A stretch of 64,000 bases of DNA from Escherichia sp. E4742 (GCF_005843885.1 NZ_CP040443.1:4960001-5024000), one strand, 5' to 3'. Shown: positions 28,221 to 37,613, counted from the stretch's first letter. Notes: a model not told the origin generated them from the letters alone. Numbers and translations: made by a program.

Positions 28221-28865
28221 TCAGAATCCAAGGCTGTCCAACAAATCGTCCACCTGGTCCTGACTGGCTACCACACCGGCTTTGCTGGTATCAACCTGTG
28301 GTCCATTCAGCAAACTCTGGCTTTCACGTTTCGGACGTGCATCCTGTTCCGGGATATTTTCCAGCAGCACCATTAGCAACTGGCGTTCAATCTCCTGAAT
28401 GACATCCATCATTCGTTTAATGACCTGCCCGGTGAGGTCCTGAAAATCCTGCGCCATCATGATTTCCAGCAACTGCGCATTGGTAAAACCGGTATGCGTC
28501 GGCACATCCGCCAAAAATTGCCGTGTATCGGTCACCAGTTCGCGAGCGTCGGCAAGGTCAATGGGATCGGCAAACCAGTCATCCCAGCGTTGGGTTAACG
28601 CTTTTGCTGACTTCTCCATGTGATCCTGATGCGGTTGTGAGGCCTCAACACTATTCAGAGCCCTCTCCGCAGCCTGGGCAGTCATCTGCACAACGTAGTA
28701 CAAACGATCGCGGGCATCGGGGATGGCTTCCGCCGCTTCTGCAATGGCCTGGTCCAGCCCCAGCTCCCGCAGACTATCGCGCAGCATACGCGTCAGGCTG
28801 CCGATGCGCGCAATGATATCGCCAGCAGAATTTTCATCAGCAGGTTTAATTGATGGTTGCATCAT
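28221..28865 (-). CDS. cheZ: CheY-P phosphatase CheZ
   Basis: CheZ speeds dephosphorylation of CheY-P so that chemotaxis responses end quickly. The 214-residue protein is a long four-helix-bundle hairpin. The active residues D143 and Q147 lie in MAQDFQDLTGQVIKRM, and the C-terminal CheY-binding peptide is DQVDDLLDSLGF. The first ATG of the ATGATG pair (28865) gives the standard length. It is the last gene of the tar operon. Confidence 0.97.
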   Translation of the reverse strand: MMQPSIKPADENSAGDIIARIGSLTRMLRDSLRELGLDQAIAEAAEAIPDARDRLYYVVQMTAQAAERALNSVEASQPHQDHMEKSAKALTQRWDDWFADPIDLADARELVTDTRQFLADVPTHTGFTNAQLLEIMMAQDFQDLTGQVIKRMMDVIQEIERQLLMVLLENIPEQDARPKRESQSLLNGPQVDTSKAGVVASQDQVDDLLDSLGF

Positions 28866-28875
28866 AGTCGCATCC

Positions 28876-29265
28876 TCACATGCCCAGTTTCTCAAAGATT
28901 TTGTTGAGTTTTTCCTCCAGCGTCGCGGCGGTAAATGGCTTAACTACGTAGCCACTGGCCCCCGCTTGTGCTGCGGCAATAATATTTTCTTTCTTCGCTT
29001 CCGCAGTCACCATTAACACCGGCAATGCTGACATCGCGCCATCAGCACGAATCGTTTTCAGCAATTCCAGGCCGTCCATGTTAGGCATGTTCCAGTCGGA
29101 GATAACAAAACCATATCCTCCCGCCTGCAACTTATTGAGAGCATCGGCGCCATCCTCCGCTTCCTCAACATTATTAAATCCAAGCTCTTTCAGCAGGTTA
29201 CGCACGATGCGTCGCATGGTGGAAAAGTCATCCACAACCAAAAATTTAAGCTCTTTATCCGCCAT
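28876..29265 (-). CDS. cheY: Chemotaxis response regulator CheY
   Basis: CheY is phosphorylated by CheA and binds FliM at the flagellar motor to cause clockwise rotation. The 129-residue single receiver domain shows D12, D13, phosphorylated D57 (ISDWNMP), T87 and K109, all intact. Nothing differs in the active site. It lies 10 bp before cheZ. Confidence 0.98.
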   Translation of the reverse strand: MADKELKFLVVDDFSTMRRIVRNLLKELGFNNVEEAEDGADALNKLQAGGYGFVISDWNMPNMDGLELLKTIRADGAMSALPVLMVTAEAKKENIIAAAQAGASGYVVKPFTAATLEEKLNKIFEKLGM

Positions 29266-29279
29266 CTCACACTCCTGAT

Positions 29280-30329
29280 TTAAATACGTATCGCCTGTCC
29301 GGCACTGATTTTTGCCAGCATTTGCTGGCTTACCTGGCTAAGATCGACCACTTCGCAGACGCCACCCATATTGATGGCCTCGCGCGGCATGCCGAACACC
29401 ACGCTGCTTGCTTCATTTTGCGCAAGAGTCCATGCCCCCGCCTGACGCATTGCTAACATTCCCGCCGCGCCGTCGTTGCCCATGCCGGTGAGGATCACCC
29501 CAACCGCATTACGCCCCGCCTGTTTGGCCACAGAATGGAACAACACATCTACCGATGGCCGATGGCGATTAACCGCCGGACCATCGTGAATTTTGATTTG
29601 ATAATTCGCGCCGCTACGCGCCAGTTCCATATGCCGATCGCCCGGGGCGATATAGGCATGCCCCGGCAAGACGCGTTCTCCGTCCTCGGCTTCTTTCACG
29701 CCGATTTGGCACAGCTTATTAAGTCTGTCGGCAAAAGAGCGGGTAAAACCGGGCGGCATATGCTGGGTAATTAACAGTGCCGGGCTGGAAAGCGGCAACG
29801 GTTGCAATACGTGACGAATCGCCTCAGTTCCCCCCGTTGAGGCGCCAATCGCAATCAGCTTTTCTGAACTCAAGAGCGGTCCGGCCTTCAGCGTTGTCGG
29901 TGCCGATAACGGTTTATGCGCAGTAAGGCTTGCCCTTGCTGCCGTACGCACCTTTTCGGCAATCATTTCGCTATACGCCAGCATTCCTTCGCGGATCCCC
30001 AGTTGCGGTTTGGTGACAAAATCTATCGCCCCCAACTCCAGAGCACGCAGCGTGACTTCGGAGCCTTTGCCAGTCAGAGAAGAAACCATCACTACTGGCA
30101 TCGGTCGCAAACGCATTAATTTTTCGAGGAAATCCAGTCCGTCCATACGCGGCATTTCGACGTCCAGCGTCAGCACATCAGGATTGAATTTCTTAATCAA
30201 ATCACGCGCGACCAGAGGATCGGGAGCCGTCGCTACCATTTCCATGTCACTATGACTATTGATGATTTCTGTCATTATCTGGCGCATCAGTGCCGAGTCA
30301 TCGACCGACAACACCCTGATTTTGCTCAT
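29280..30329 (-). CDS. cheB: Chemoreceptor methylesterase/deamidase CheB
   Basis: CheB removes methyl groups from chemoreceptors and deamidates their Gln residues during adaptation. The 349-residue protein has an N-terminal receiver domain with D56 (LTLDVEMPRMDG) and a C-terminal esterase domain with S164 (GASTGG), H190 (THQM-like TQHMPPG) and D286 (GMGNDGA). It lies 2 bp after cheR. Confidence 0.97.
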   Translation of the reverse strand: MSKIRVLSVDDSALMRQIMTEIINSHSDMEMVATAPDPLVARDLIKKFNPDVLTLDVEMPRMDGLDFLEKLMRLRPMPVVMVSSLTGKGSEVTLRALELGAIDFVTKPQLGIREGMLAYSEMIAEKVRTAARASLTAHKPLSAPTTLKAGPLLSSEKLIAIGASTGGTEAIRHVLQPLPLSSPALLITQHMPPGFTRSFADRLNKLCQIGVKEAEDGERVLPGHAYIAPGDRHMELARSGANYQIKIHDGPAVNRHRPSVDVLFHSVAKQAGRNAVGVILTGMGNDGAAGMLAMRQAGAWTLAQNEASSVVFGMPREAINMGGVCEVVDLSQVSQQMLAKISAGQAIRI

Positions 30330-30331
30330 CG

Positions 30332-31192
30332 TTAATCCTTACTTAGCGCATACACCGTCTGTCCACGCAATGTGAAGCTGCGCTCAAGGTGGCTAAAGTT
30401 TTCAGAGTGACCCGCAAACAATAATCCGTCGGGCTTAAGCAGCGGTACAAAGCGGCGCAAAATCTCCTGCTGGGTCGTTTGATCGAAGTAGATCATGACG
30501 TTACGACAGAAGATCGCATCGAACGGCCCCGGCGCAGCGTACTGTTTCGCCAGCAAATTCAGCGGGGAAAAATCGATAGAGTTCGCCAGTGCCTGACGCA
30601 CACGCACCAGCCCTTGATGCGGCCCCGTGCCGCGCATGAAGTAGCGCTGGAGTTGTTGCGGCGTCAGGTTTTTCAGCTCTTCATGGCGATAAATGCCGCT
30701 TCTGGCTTTCTCCAGCACTTCGGTGTCGATATCGCTAGCGAACACTTTCCAGCGTCCGGGCGCGGTGCCCAGCGTGTCCGCCAGCGTCATCGCAATGCTG
30801 TACGGTTCTTCACCTGTCGATGCCGCCGCACTCCATACGCGATATTCACCAGAGGCGTGGCGGGCGTGCTCCGCGAGCAATGGGAAATGATGCCCCTCGC
30901 GGAAAAATGCCGTCAGGTTTGTAGTCAGCGAATTAATAAACGCCTGCCACTCGCCGCTGTGCTGATTAGATTCCAGTAAATTCAGATAATGGCCGAAGTC
31001 TGCAAGCCCCAGCGAGCGCAAACGGCGCACCAGGCGGTTGTAAACCATGTCGCGTTTGTGGTCCGCCAGGACTATCCCCGCACGTTGATAGATCAATTGA
31101 CTTATCCGCCGAAAATGCGCGTCGGAAAGCGCCAGGCGCTCGGTCATCTGTAACAATAAAGACGTTTGCCCGCAGGGCAGAGATGATGTCAT
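30332..31192 (-). CDS. cheR: Chemoreceptor methyltransferase CheR
   Basis: CheR methylates glutamates in the signalling domains of chemoreceptors with SAM, and docks on the C-terminal NWETF pentapeptide of major receptors. The 286-residue protein has the N-terminal helical domain, the SAM-fold core (VWSAAASTGEEPYSIAM) and the beta-subdomain that binds the pentapeptide. Upstream, where K-12 has tap, only a short scar separates it from tar. Confidence 0.97.
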   Translation of the reverse strand: MTSSLPCGQTSLLLQMTERLALSDAHFRRISQLIYQRAGIVLADHKRDMVYNRLVRRLRSLGLADFGHYLNLLESNQHSGEWQAFINSLTTNLTAFFREGHHFPLLAEHARHASGEYRVWSAAASTGEEPYSIAMTLADTLGTAPGRWKVFASDIDTEVLEKARSGIYRHEELKNLTPQQLQRYFMRGTGPHQGLVRVRQALANSIDFSPLNLLAKQYAAPGPFDAIFCRNVMIYFDQTTQQEILRRFVPLLKPDGLLFAGHSENFSHLERSFTLRGQTVYALSKD

Positions 31193-31210
31193 AGCGCCTT
31201 CTCAGTCACT

Positions 31211-31339
31211 TCAGGATACCCCTGGCGCAGCCTGTAACTGCGCCGGTTGTGTTGTAATAGCGCACCAGAAACGATAAGCGCGACGTTCTGTTGCATCATC
31301 AGCCTCATCTGACGGCAATGGCGCTTGAGTAAATACCCA
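31211..31339 (-). pseudogene. tap: Deletion scar with tap 3' remnant
   Basis: In K-12, tap (dipeptide/pyrimidine receptor) lies between tar and cheR. Here only about 150 bp separate the two genes. On the minus strand, directly after the tar TGA and in the same frame, 42 sense codons run to a TGA at 31211-31213. The last ones read QLQAAPGVS, close to the Tap C terminus I remember (QLQIAPVVS). The rest of this frame (starting WVFTQAPLPSDEADD) does not look like receptor sequence. I read this as a tap deletion that left its final codons. Confidence 0.65.
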
Positions 31340-33001
31340 TCAAAATGTTTCCCAGTTTGGATCTTGTTCAGTAATACGCAGTCGCGGCTGTGCGGGGGGT
31401 TGTTCAGTACCAGGGCGGGATTGTGATTGTTGTTTATTCGTATGCGAGCGGGCAGTCAGACGGAATGTGGAAACTGCTTGCGTTAAACGGCTGGCCTGCT
31501 CTTCAAGGGCCGCCGCCGCCGCGGCAGACTCCTGCACCAGCGATGCGTTTTGTTGGGTGACGCGATCCATTTCCGACACTGCCAACGCCACTTGATCGAT
31601 ACCGCGACTCTGTTCGTCCGATGCCGAGGCAATCTCGCCCATAATGTCGGTAACACGGGTGACGGCATTGACAATATTAGTCATGGTTTCCCCGGCACTT
31701 TCTACCAGCACCGAACCGGTATCAACGCGGGAAGCGGAATCTTCAATCAGCGCTTTGATCTCTTTTGCCGCCTGGGCGCTGCGACTGGCGAGATTACGCA
31801 CTTCGCCCGCCACCACGGCAAAACCACGCCCCTGTTCCCCTGCTCGGGCGGCTTCAACAGCCGCGTTCAGTGCCAGGATATTGGTCTGGAAAGCAATGCC
31901 ATCAATAACGCTAATAATGTCGGCAATTTTCTGCGAACTGTCGGCAATTTCGTGCATGGTTTTCACCACACCGTCCACTACTTTGCCACCATGCTGAGCA
32001 GTGTCGGAGGCACTTTGCGCCAACTGTGAGGCTTGACGGGCGTTATCGGCGTTCTGTTTCACCGTTGCAGTGAGCTGTTCCATGCTGGCGGCCGTTTCTT
32101 CCAGCGCCGAAGCCTGCTGTTCAGTACGGGAGGAAAGATCGGTATTACCCGCAGCAATTTCACGTGTACCAGCATAGATAGCGTCTGAACCTTCTCGCAC
32201 ATGGTTGACCGTGTCAGTCAGAGAACCTTGCATATGTGAAATGCTCTGTGCCAGGTCGCCCATTTCACTGCGCCCGGCAATGCTGAGGGTATTCGCCAGA
32301 TTGCCACCAGCAATTTCTCGGATGTGAGAAATGATCTTCGCTAACGGGTTAAGTAGCATGCGGCGGATGCCGTACCACGCCACCAGCAGAATCAATACCA
32401 CCACCAGCGCGATAACCGCCAGTTGCCACTGGGCAAATCGGTAATCATCCGCGTTGTCAGTGACGATATCTTGATACCGTTTTTCACTACTGAGGGCGTA
32501 CTGGGCAAAGGCTTCGCCCATCGCATTTTGCATTCCCTGGGTTGGCTGAGCGAAATAGGCTCCAGTATTGCCATAATCAAGATAATCAATCAGTTCTGTT
32601 AATGCTGTGTGATAGTTTTTATATTTTTCATCGATATTACGACTGGTAGCGACCATTTCCGGTAACGGTGCCATGCTTTTGAATTTTTTATAATGCGTCG
32701 CTGCCTGGGCCAATGTTTTCCTGGCGCTATCAAGCAATTCAACTTTGGCGTTACTTTGCTGATTGGATGAATCCATCATCATCCGCACGGCTGAACGACT
32801 CAGATTAATGCGCGTTTGCAGCATTAAATCCCAGGTTGAGGTCAGCTCGCTCTGTTGTTCCCGTAATTGATTGGAAACGACAAAACTTTTCTGGCTATGG
32901 TGAAGAGAAGAAAAAAACAGACTTCCGGAAATAAGCTGTAACAGTGCGAATACCCCCAGCACCATTACCAACAGCGTGACTACGCGGATACGGTTAATCA
33001 T
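31340..33001 (-). CDS. tar: Aspartate/maltose chemoreceptor Tar
   Basis: Tar senses aspartate directly and maltose through MalE, and controls CheA. The 553-residue receptor has TM1 (about 7-32), a periplasmic four-helix domain with ligand residues R64, R69 and R73, TM2 (about 190-212), a HAMP domain, a methylated coiled coil and the C-terminal CheR/CheB docking pentapeptide NWETF. The frame is open 25 codons upstream, but the ATG at 33001 is the real start: the sigma28 promoter lies within that upstream frame. Confidence 0.98.
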   Translation of the reverse strand: MINRIRVVTLLVMVLGVFALLQLISGSLFFSSLHHSQKSFVVSNQLREQQSELTSTWDLMLQTRINLSRSAVRMMMDSSNQQSNAKVELLDSARKTLAQAATHYKKFKSMAPLPEMVATSRNIDEKYKNYHTALTELIDYLDYGNTGAYFAQPTQGMQNAMGEAFAQYALSSEKRYQDIVTDNADDYRFAQWQLAVIALVVVLILLVAWYGIRRMLLNPLAKIISHIREIAGGNLANTLSIAGRSEMGDLAQSISHMQGSLTDTVNHVREGSDAIYAGTREIAAGNTDLSSRTEQQASALEETAASMEQLTATVKQNADNARQASQLAQSASDTAQHGGKVVDGVVKTMHEIADSSQKIADIISVIDGIAFQTNILALNAAVEAARAGEQGRGFAVVAGEVRNLASRSAQAAKEIKALIEDSASRVDTGSVLVESAGETMTNIVNAVTRVTDIMGEIASASDEQSRGIDQVALAVSEMDRVTQQNASLVQESAAAAAALEEQASRLTQAVSTFRLTARSHTNKQQSQSRPGTEQPPAQPRLRITEQDPNWETF

Positions 33002-33032
33002 AAGGCACCTTCCTGAAAACAAGTTGATTTCG

Positions 33033-33059
33033 TTATCGGCAGGAAGGAGGGAAACTTTA
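33033..33059 (-). promoter_or_regulatory. Sigma28 (FliA) promoter of tar operon
   Basis: On the minus strand TAAAGTTT (33052-33059) and GCCGATAA (33033-33040) are separated by exactly 11 bp, a perfect match to the flagellar class 3 consensus. It drives tar-cheRBYZ. Confidence 0.97.
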
Positions 33060-33091
33060 TTTCTGATGCCAGTCATGGCGAAATTAAAATG

Positions 33092-33117
33092 AAAAACCCG
33101 ATCCGCAGGGTATCGGG
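33092..33117 (-). terminator. Terminator after cheW
   Basis: CCCGAT ... ATCGGG with a short loop, followed by five T on the minus strand, lies 30-55 bp after the cheW stop. It ends the motAB-cheAW transcript just before the tar promoter. Confidence 0.8.
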
Positions 33118-33146
33118 CTCATTTCATTTGAGTACAGCGGGATAAA

Positions 33147-33650
33147 TTATGCGACTTCTGATGCCGTGCTATCCAACAGCGCCATCTCTTCGCTATTCAG
33201 CAGTTTTTCGATATTAACCAGAATTAGCATGCGATCGCCCAGCGCGCCCAGGCCGGTGAGGTATTCTGTGGAAAGCGTCACAGTAAATTCCGGTGCCGGG
33301 CGAATTTGTTCCGTCGTCAACGAAAGAACATCTGAAACGCCATCTACCACAATGCCGACCACCCGCTGCCCAAGATTCAGAACGATAACCACCGTGTTAT
33401 CGTTGTACTCCACATCCACCTGGCTGAACTTAATACGCAAATCGATAATTGGCACAATCACGCCGCGCAGATTAGTGACGCCTTTGATAAACGCGGGTGT
33501 ATTGGCAATCCGCGTAACCTGATCGTAGCCACGGATCTCCTGCACTTTCAGAATATCGATACCGTACTCTTCGTCACCGAGGGTAAATACCAGAAACTCC
33601 TGGCCTGACGGTTCGCTGGCCAGCTTTGTTACATTTGTCATACCGGTCAT
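33147..33650 (-). CDS. cheW: Chemotaxis coupling protein CheW
   Basis: CheW links chemoreceptors to the kinase CheA in signalling arrays. The 167-residue protein is a single CheW (double SH3-like) domain with the conserved VTNLRGVIVPIIDLR core. The ATG at 33650 (MTGMTNVTKL) gives the standard length; seven further upstream codons overlap the cheA end. It is the last gene of motAB-cheAW. Confidence 0.97.
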   Translation of the reverse strand: MTGMTNVTKLASEPSGQEFLVFTLGDEEYGIDILKVQEIRGYDQVTRIANTPAFIKGVTNLRGVIVPIIDLRIKFSQVDVEYNDNTVVIVLNLGQRVVGIVVDGVSDVLSLTTEQIRPAPEFTVTLSTEYLTGLGALGDRMLILVNIEKLLNSEEMALLDSTASEVA

Positions 33651-33671
33651 ATTTATTACCTTTTTACTCAA

Positions 33672-35636
33672 TCAGGCGGCAGTATTCGCCATACGTTGTT
33701 CGCGGTTTATCGCCTGCAAGGCGGAGACATCAACAATCAGTGCCACGCTGCCGTCGCCAAGAATGGTTGCAGCAGAAATGCCAGGGACTTTGCGATAGTT
33801 ACTTTCAAGGTTTTTAACCACCACCTGATGTTGACCAATTAACTGATCCACCAGCAAGGCGTAGCGGCGACCGCCACTTTGCAGGATGACAACAATCCCC
33901 TCTGTAGCTTCGGTTTTCGCGCCTGCGACGTTGAACACTTTCCACAGTTCGACGATGGGCAGATATTCACCACGCACTTCCAGTACTCGCTCGCCGCCTG
34001 CCAGTGGATGGAGATCGGCTTCACGAGGTTGTAGTGATTCCATGACGGCGTTCAGCGGCAGAATGAAAACTTCGTCAGCAACGCGTACCGACATGCCATC
34101 AAGGATCGCCAGCGTTAGCGGCAGTAAAATGCGGATTGTGGTGCCAACGCCCTGCTTCGACTGGATTTCAACGTGGCCACCCATCTCCTGGATATTACGT
34201 TTAACGACATCCATGCCGACGCCGCGCCCGGAGACATCGGTGACCTGCTCCGCCGTGGAAAAACCAGGGGCGAATATCAACATCGCCACTTCGTCGTCAG
34301 TCATGTTGTCGCTAACGCTCAGACCTTGCGAGGCGGCTTTTTCCAGAATCCGCTCTCGATTAAGCCCCGCGCCATCGTCGGTCACTTCGATGCAGATGTT
34401 GCCCCCCTGGTGTTCCGCAGACAGGATTAAATTTCCAACGCTATCTTTGCCCGTAGCAAGTCGTTTTTCCGGCAATTCAATACCATGGTCGAGGCTATTG
34501 CGTACCAGGTGGGTCAGAGGATCGATAATGCGTTCTATCAGACTCTTGTCGAGTTCGGTGGAACTGCCCACCAGCGTCAGCTCCACCTGTTTGCCAAGTT
34601 TACCCGCCAGGTCACGCACCAACCGGGGATAGCGGCTAAAGACATATTCCATCGGCATCATGCGAATCGACATCACTGATTCCTGCAAATCGCGGGCGTT
34701 ACGTTGTAACTGCCCCATGCTGGTAATCAAATCCCCATGATTCACCGGGTCCAGTTCACTGGAGCGCTGGGCCAGCATTGACTGAGTAATCACCAGTTCG
34801 CCAACGAGGTTAATCAGCTGATCAACCTTCTCAACCGCCACGCGGATACTGGTAGATTCGCTACCGCGCGTCGGTTTTTCCCGTTCCACACGTCCTGCTG
34901 GCGCTTGTTCGGCTGCCAGTTTAAGTACCGGTGGCGGGGATATTTTTGGCGCGGATTCTACTGTTTCAAAGGCAATCTGATCGGCCTCAATCACAAAACA
35001 GAGCACCGCTTTAATATCATCTTCCGCGATGTCGCCCGGTAATATTGCCGAAAGAGAATCAGCGGCTTTCACCACATCAGTCAACGTTGTCAGATGCTCC
35101 AGCTCTTCTTCCAGCAGATCGGCTTCTCCCGCTTTCAGACGCGAAAGTAGAATTCGTCGCGGCGACTCACTGTTACCCTGTTCATCTTGCGGTTCACTTT
35201 TGGCAACCACACTTAACCGGGCCATAGCGGGTGTCGATTCGCCTTTCGATTCAATTGCCAGTTGACGCAAGGCCTTGCAGATATAGTCAAAACTGGCGGC
35301 ATCCGGCTCTTGCGACTGTTTATAAGCGTCGAGCTGTTCCTGCATGATGTCCTTCGTTTCCAAAAACAGATTGATAATGTCGGTGTTAAGCAGCATTTCA
35401 CCGCGTCTGGCTTCGTCGAGCAGGTTTTCCATCAGATGCGTGGTTTCCTGCAATACGCTAAAGCCAAAGGTTCCCGCCCCTCCTTTGATGGAGTGGGCCG
35501 CACGAAAGATGGCATTCAATTGTTCGGCATCTGGCGCTTCTGGCTGTAAATTCAGCAGATGCTGCTCCATATCGGCCAACAGTTCGTCCGCTTCATCAAA
35601 AAATGTCTGATAAAAATCGCTTATATCCATGCTCAC
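33672..35636 (-). CDS. cheA: Chemotaxis histidine kinase CheA
   Basis: CheA autophosphorylates under receptor control and passes phosphate to CheY and CheB. The 654-residue protein has P1 with H48 (AAHSIKGGAG), P2 CheY/CheB binding (about 160-225), P3 dimerisation, the P4 ATPase with N box HLVRNSLDHG and G boxes DDGAGL and GRGVGMDVV, and a P5 CheW-like domain. Translation starts at GTG 35636. The internal Met98, used for the short form CheA-S, is present. Confidence 0.98.
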   Translation of the reverse strand: MSMDISDFYQTFFDEADELLADMEQHLLNLQPEAPDAEQLNAIFRAAHSIKGGAGTFGFSVLQETTHLMENLLDEARRGEMLLNTDIINLFLETKDIMQEQLDAYKQSQEPDAASFDYICKALRQLAIESKGESTPAMARLSVVAKSEPQDEQGNSESPRRILLSRLKAGEADLLEEELEHLTTLTDVVKAADSLSAILPGDIAEDDIKAVLCFVIEADQIAFETVESAPKISPPPVLKLAAEQAPAGRVEREKPTRGSESTSIRVAVEKVDQLINLVGELVITQSMLAQRSSELDPVNHGDLITSMGQLQRNARDLQESVMSIRMMPMEYVFSRYPRLVRDLAGKLGKQVELTLVGSSTELDKSLIERIIDPLTHLVRNSLDHGIELPEKRLATGKDSVGNLILSAEHQGGNICIEVTDDGAGLNRERILEKAASQGLSVSDNMTDDEVAMLIFAPGFSTAEQVTDVSGRGVGMDVVKRNIQEMGGHVEIQSKQGVGTTIRILLPLTLAILDGMSVRVADEVFILPLNAVMESLQPREADLHPLAGGERVLEVRGEYLPIVELWKVFNVAGAKTEATEGIVVILQSGGRRYALLVDQLIGQHQVVVKNLESNYRKVPGISAATILGDGSVALIVDVSALQAINREQRMANTAA

Positions 35637-35640
35637 GCTG

Positions 35641-36567
35641 TCACCTCGGTTCGGCTGATGGCATTGTGGAAACACTGACCTGCGGTGTTACCCCAGGTTT
35701 TTCCAGGACGCTTACTGGCTCATTCTGGCTTTCGGCGTTTTCATGCAAAATGGCCTGTTCGGCTTGTTTATTCAGTACCAACAGACTGATTCGACGATTA
35801 ATGGCATCATCCGGGCCGCGATCGCTTAAGCGCATGGTCGCCGCCATGCCGACAACACGTAAAATTTTGCCATCAGCCAGACTTCCCACCATTAGCTCAC
35901 GGCGCGACGCATTGGCGCGCTCAGTGGAAAGCTCCCAGTTGCTGTAACCTTTCTCACCATTGGCGTAAGGGAAATCATCGGTATGGCCTGAAAGGCTGAT
36001 ACGGTTAGGAATACCGTTCAGCACCGGCGCAATGGCGCGCAGAATGTCGCGCATATAGGGCTCGACATCAGCACTACCAGTTTTAAACATCGGGCGATTC
36101 TGGCTATCAATTATCTGGATGCGTAAACCTTCCTGTACCAGATCGATTTTAAGGTGTGGACGCATCGCCCGTAGTTTCGGGTCTGATTCAATAAGCTGGT
36201 CGAGATCGCCACGCAATTTCCGCAGCCGACTTTGCTCCATGCGTTTTTTAAGTTCTTCAATGTTCGGCTGCTTATTCACTTCGCCCTGGCTTTGGGTGAA
36301 ATCATCACCGCCGCCGGGAATTGGGCTTTCGCTATTAGAAATTCGATCGCCGCCCGTTACCGCTGTCGCCAGCGGCGTACGGAAGTATTCCGCAATCTGA
36401 ATCAGCTCTTTTGGGCTGGAGATGGAGATAAGCCACATCACCAGAAAAAAAGCCATCATCGCGGTCATAAAGTCAGCATAAGCAATCTTCCACGAACCAT
36501 GTGCTGCGCCGTGGGATTTCGCTTTGCGTCGTTTGACGACAATAATCGGATGCGCTTGATTCTTCAT
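35641..36567 (-). CDS. motB: Flagellar stator protein MotB
   Basis: MotB forms the proton channel with MotA and anchors the stator to peptidoglycan. The 308-residue protein has a short cytoplasmic N terminus, one membrane helix with the essential proton-carrying D32 (AYADFMTAMMAFFLVMW), a plug segment and a C-terminal OmpA-like peptidoglycan-binding domain (about 150-270, SGHTDDFPY). Its start overlaps the motA stop by 4 bp. Confidence 0.97.
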   Translation of the reverse strand: MKNQAHPIIVVKRRKAKSHGAAHGSWKIAYADFMTAMMAFFLVMWLISISSPKELIQIAEYFRTPLATAVTGGDRISNSESPIPGGGDDFTQSQGEVNKQPNIEELKKRMEQSRLRKLRGDLDQLIESDPKLRAMRPHLKIDLVQEGLRIQIIDSQNRPMFKTGSADVEPYMRDILRAIAPVLNGIPNRISLSGHTDDFPYANGEKGYSNWELSTERANASRRELMVGSLADGKILRVVGMAATMRLSDRGPDDAINRRISLLVLNKQAEQAILHENAESQNEPVSVLEKPGVTPQVSVSTMPSAEPR

Positions 36568-37451
36568 GCTTCCTCGGTTGTCGTCTGCTGTTGCGGATTT
36601 TTCACCGCACGCACATGCTCTTCCAGTTCAACAAACGACGGACGTTCACTGGAATAGAGCGTTTTGCGACCAAATTCAACGGCGATAGGCGGTGCGTAAC
36701 CGTTCAGATTAGAAAGCAGTGTGACTTTGACGCACTGCATCATTTTGCTGGTTTCGGCGCTTTTCTGGCGCAAAACACTCGCCAACGGGGAAATAAATCC
36801 GTAAGCCAATAAGATACCGAGGAAAGTCCCCACCATCGCATGTGCGATGAGCGCCCCCAATTCGGCGGCAGGACGATCGGCTGATCCTAGTGCGTGCACC
36901 ACCCCCATTACAGCCGCAACAATACCAAACGCAGGAAGAGAGTCTCCGACCAACGCCAGGCTGTTCGCCGGGACTTCAGCCTCGTTTTCGTGCGTTTCTA
37001 TCTCTTCGTCCATCAGGGCTTCAATTTCGAAGGTATTCATGTGGCCGCTGATAATCAGGCGCAGATAATCGACGATAAAATCCAGCATAACGGCATCCGC
37101 GAGGATGCGCGGATAACTGGCGAAGATCTCGCTCTCTCGTGGATTTTCAATATCGCGTTCCAGTGAGAACATGCCCATTTGTCGCGATTTCGCCATCAGG
37201 CGGTAAAGCAGCGCCAGCAAATCCATATACATTGCTTTGGTATATTTAGAGCGACGAAACAATAATGGCAGCGCCTTCAGCGTACCTTTGATTGCTTTGC
37301 CATTATTGCCGACGATAAACGACCCAATGCCTGCACCGGCAATAATCACCAGTTCAGCGGGTTGATAGAGTGCTCCAAGGCTTCCACCGGTCATCAAATA
37401 ACCGCCGAAAACTGTACCGAGAACAACCAGGTAACCTAATAAGATAAGCAC
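36564..37451 (-). CDS. motA: Flagellar stator protein MotA
   Basis: MotA is the five-subunit stator ring protein that turns the rotor through FliG. The 295-residue protein has four membrane helices and a large cytosolic loop (about 60-165) containing the charged residues that face FliG. The conserved PAFGIVAAVMGVVHAL segment is the third helix with its functional proline. It heads motAB-cheAW. Confidence 0.97.
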   Translation of the reverse strand: MLILLGYLVVLGTVFGGYLMTGGSLGALYQPAELVIIAGAGIGSFIVGNNGKAIKGTLKALPLLFRRSKYTKAMYMDLLALLYRLMAKSRQMGMFSLERDIENPRESEIFASYPRILADAVMLDFIVDYLRLIISGHMNTFEIEALMDEEIETHENEAEVPANSLALVGDSLPAFGIVAAVMGVVHALGSADRPAAELGALIAHAMVGTFLGILLAYGFISPLASVLRQKSAETSKMMQCVKVTLLSNLNGYAPPIAVEFGRKTLYSSERPSFVELEEHVRAVKNPQQQTTTEEA

Positions 37452-37518
37452 GACATCATCCTTCCACTGTTGACCATGACAGGATGTTCAGTCGGCAGAC
37501 GTTACCTTACGGCAGGAG

Positions 37519-37550
37519 AAAAAAAAGCAGCGGCAATTGCTTACCGCTGC
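37519..37550 (-). terminator. Intrinsic terminator in the motA leader (MotR 3' end)
   Basis: GCAGCGG ... CCGCTGC with a 10-base loop is followed by eight T on the minus strand. It lies between the motA promoter and the motA start, so it acts as a leader terminator and creates the 3' end of the MotR sRNA. Confidence 0.88.
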
Positions 37551-37613
37551 TGGAGTGTTTCGCCACACCGTATGAGTTAAACAGCCTGTATTCTCTGTTC
37601 ATCCAGCAGTTGA
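37519..37613 (-). ncRNA. motR: sRNA MotR (motA leader)
   Basis: MotR is a recently described sigma28-dependent Hfq sRNA made from the motA 5' region in E. coli, reported to raise flagellin and ribosomal gene expression. Here the sigma28 -10 element ends at 37620. Starting about 7 nt downstream and ending at the T-run gives about 95 nt, matching the length I recall. The 5' part overlaps the flhC 3' end. Confidence 0.8.
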
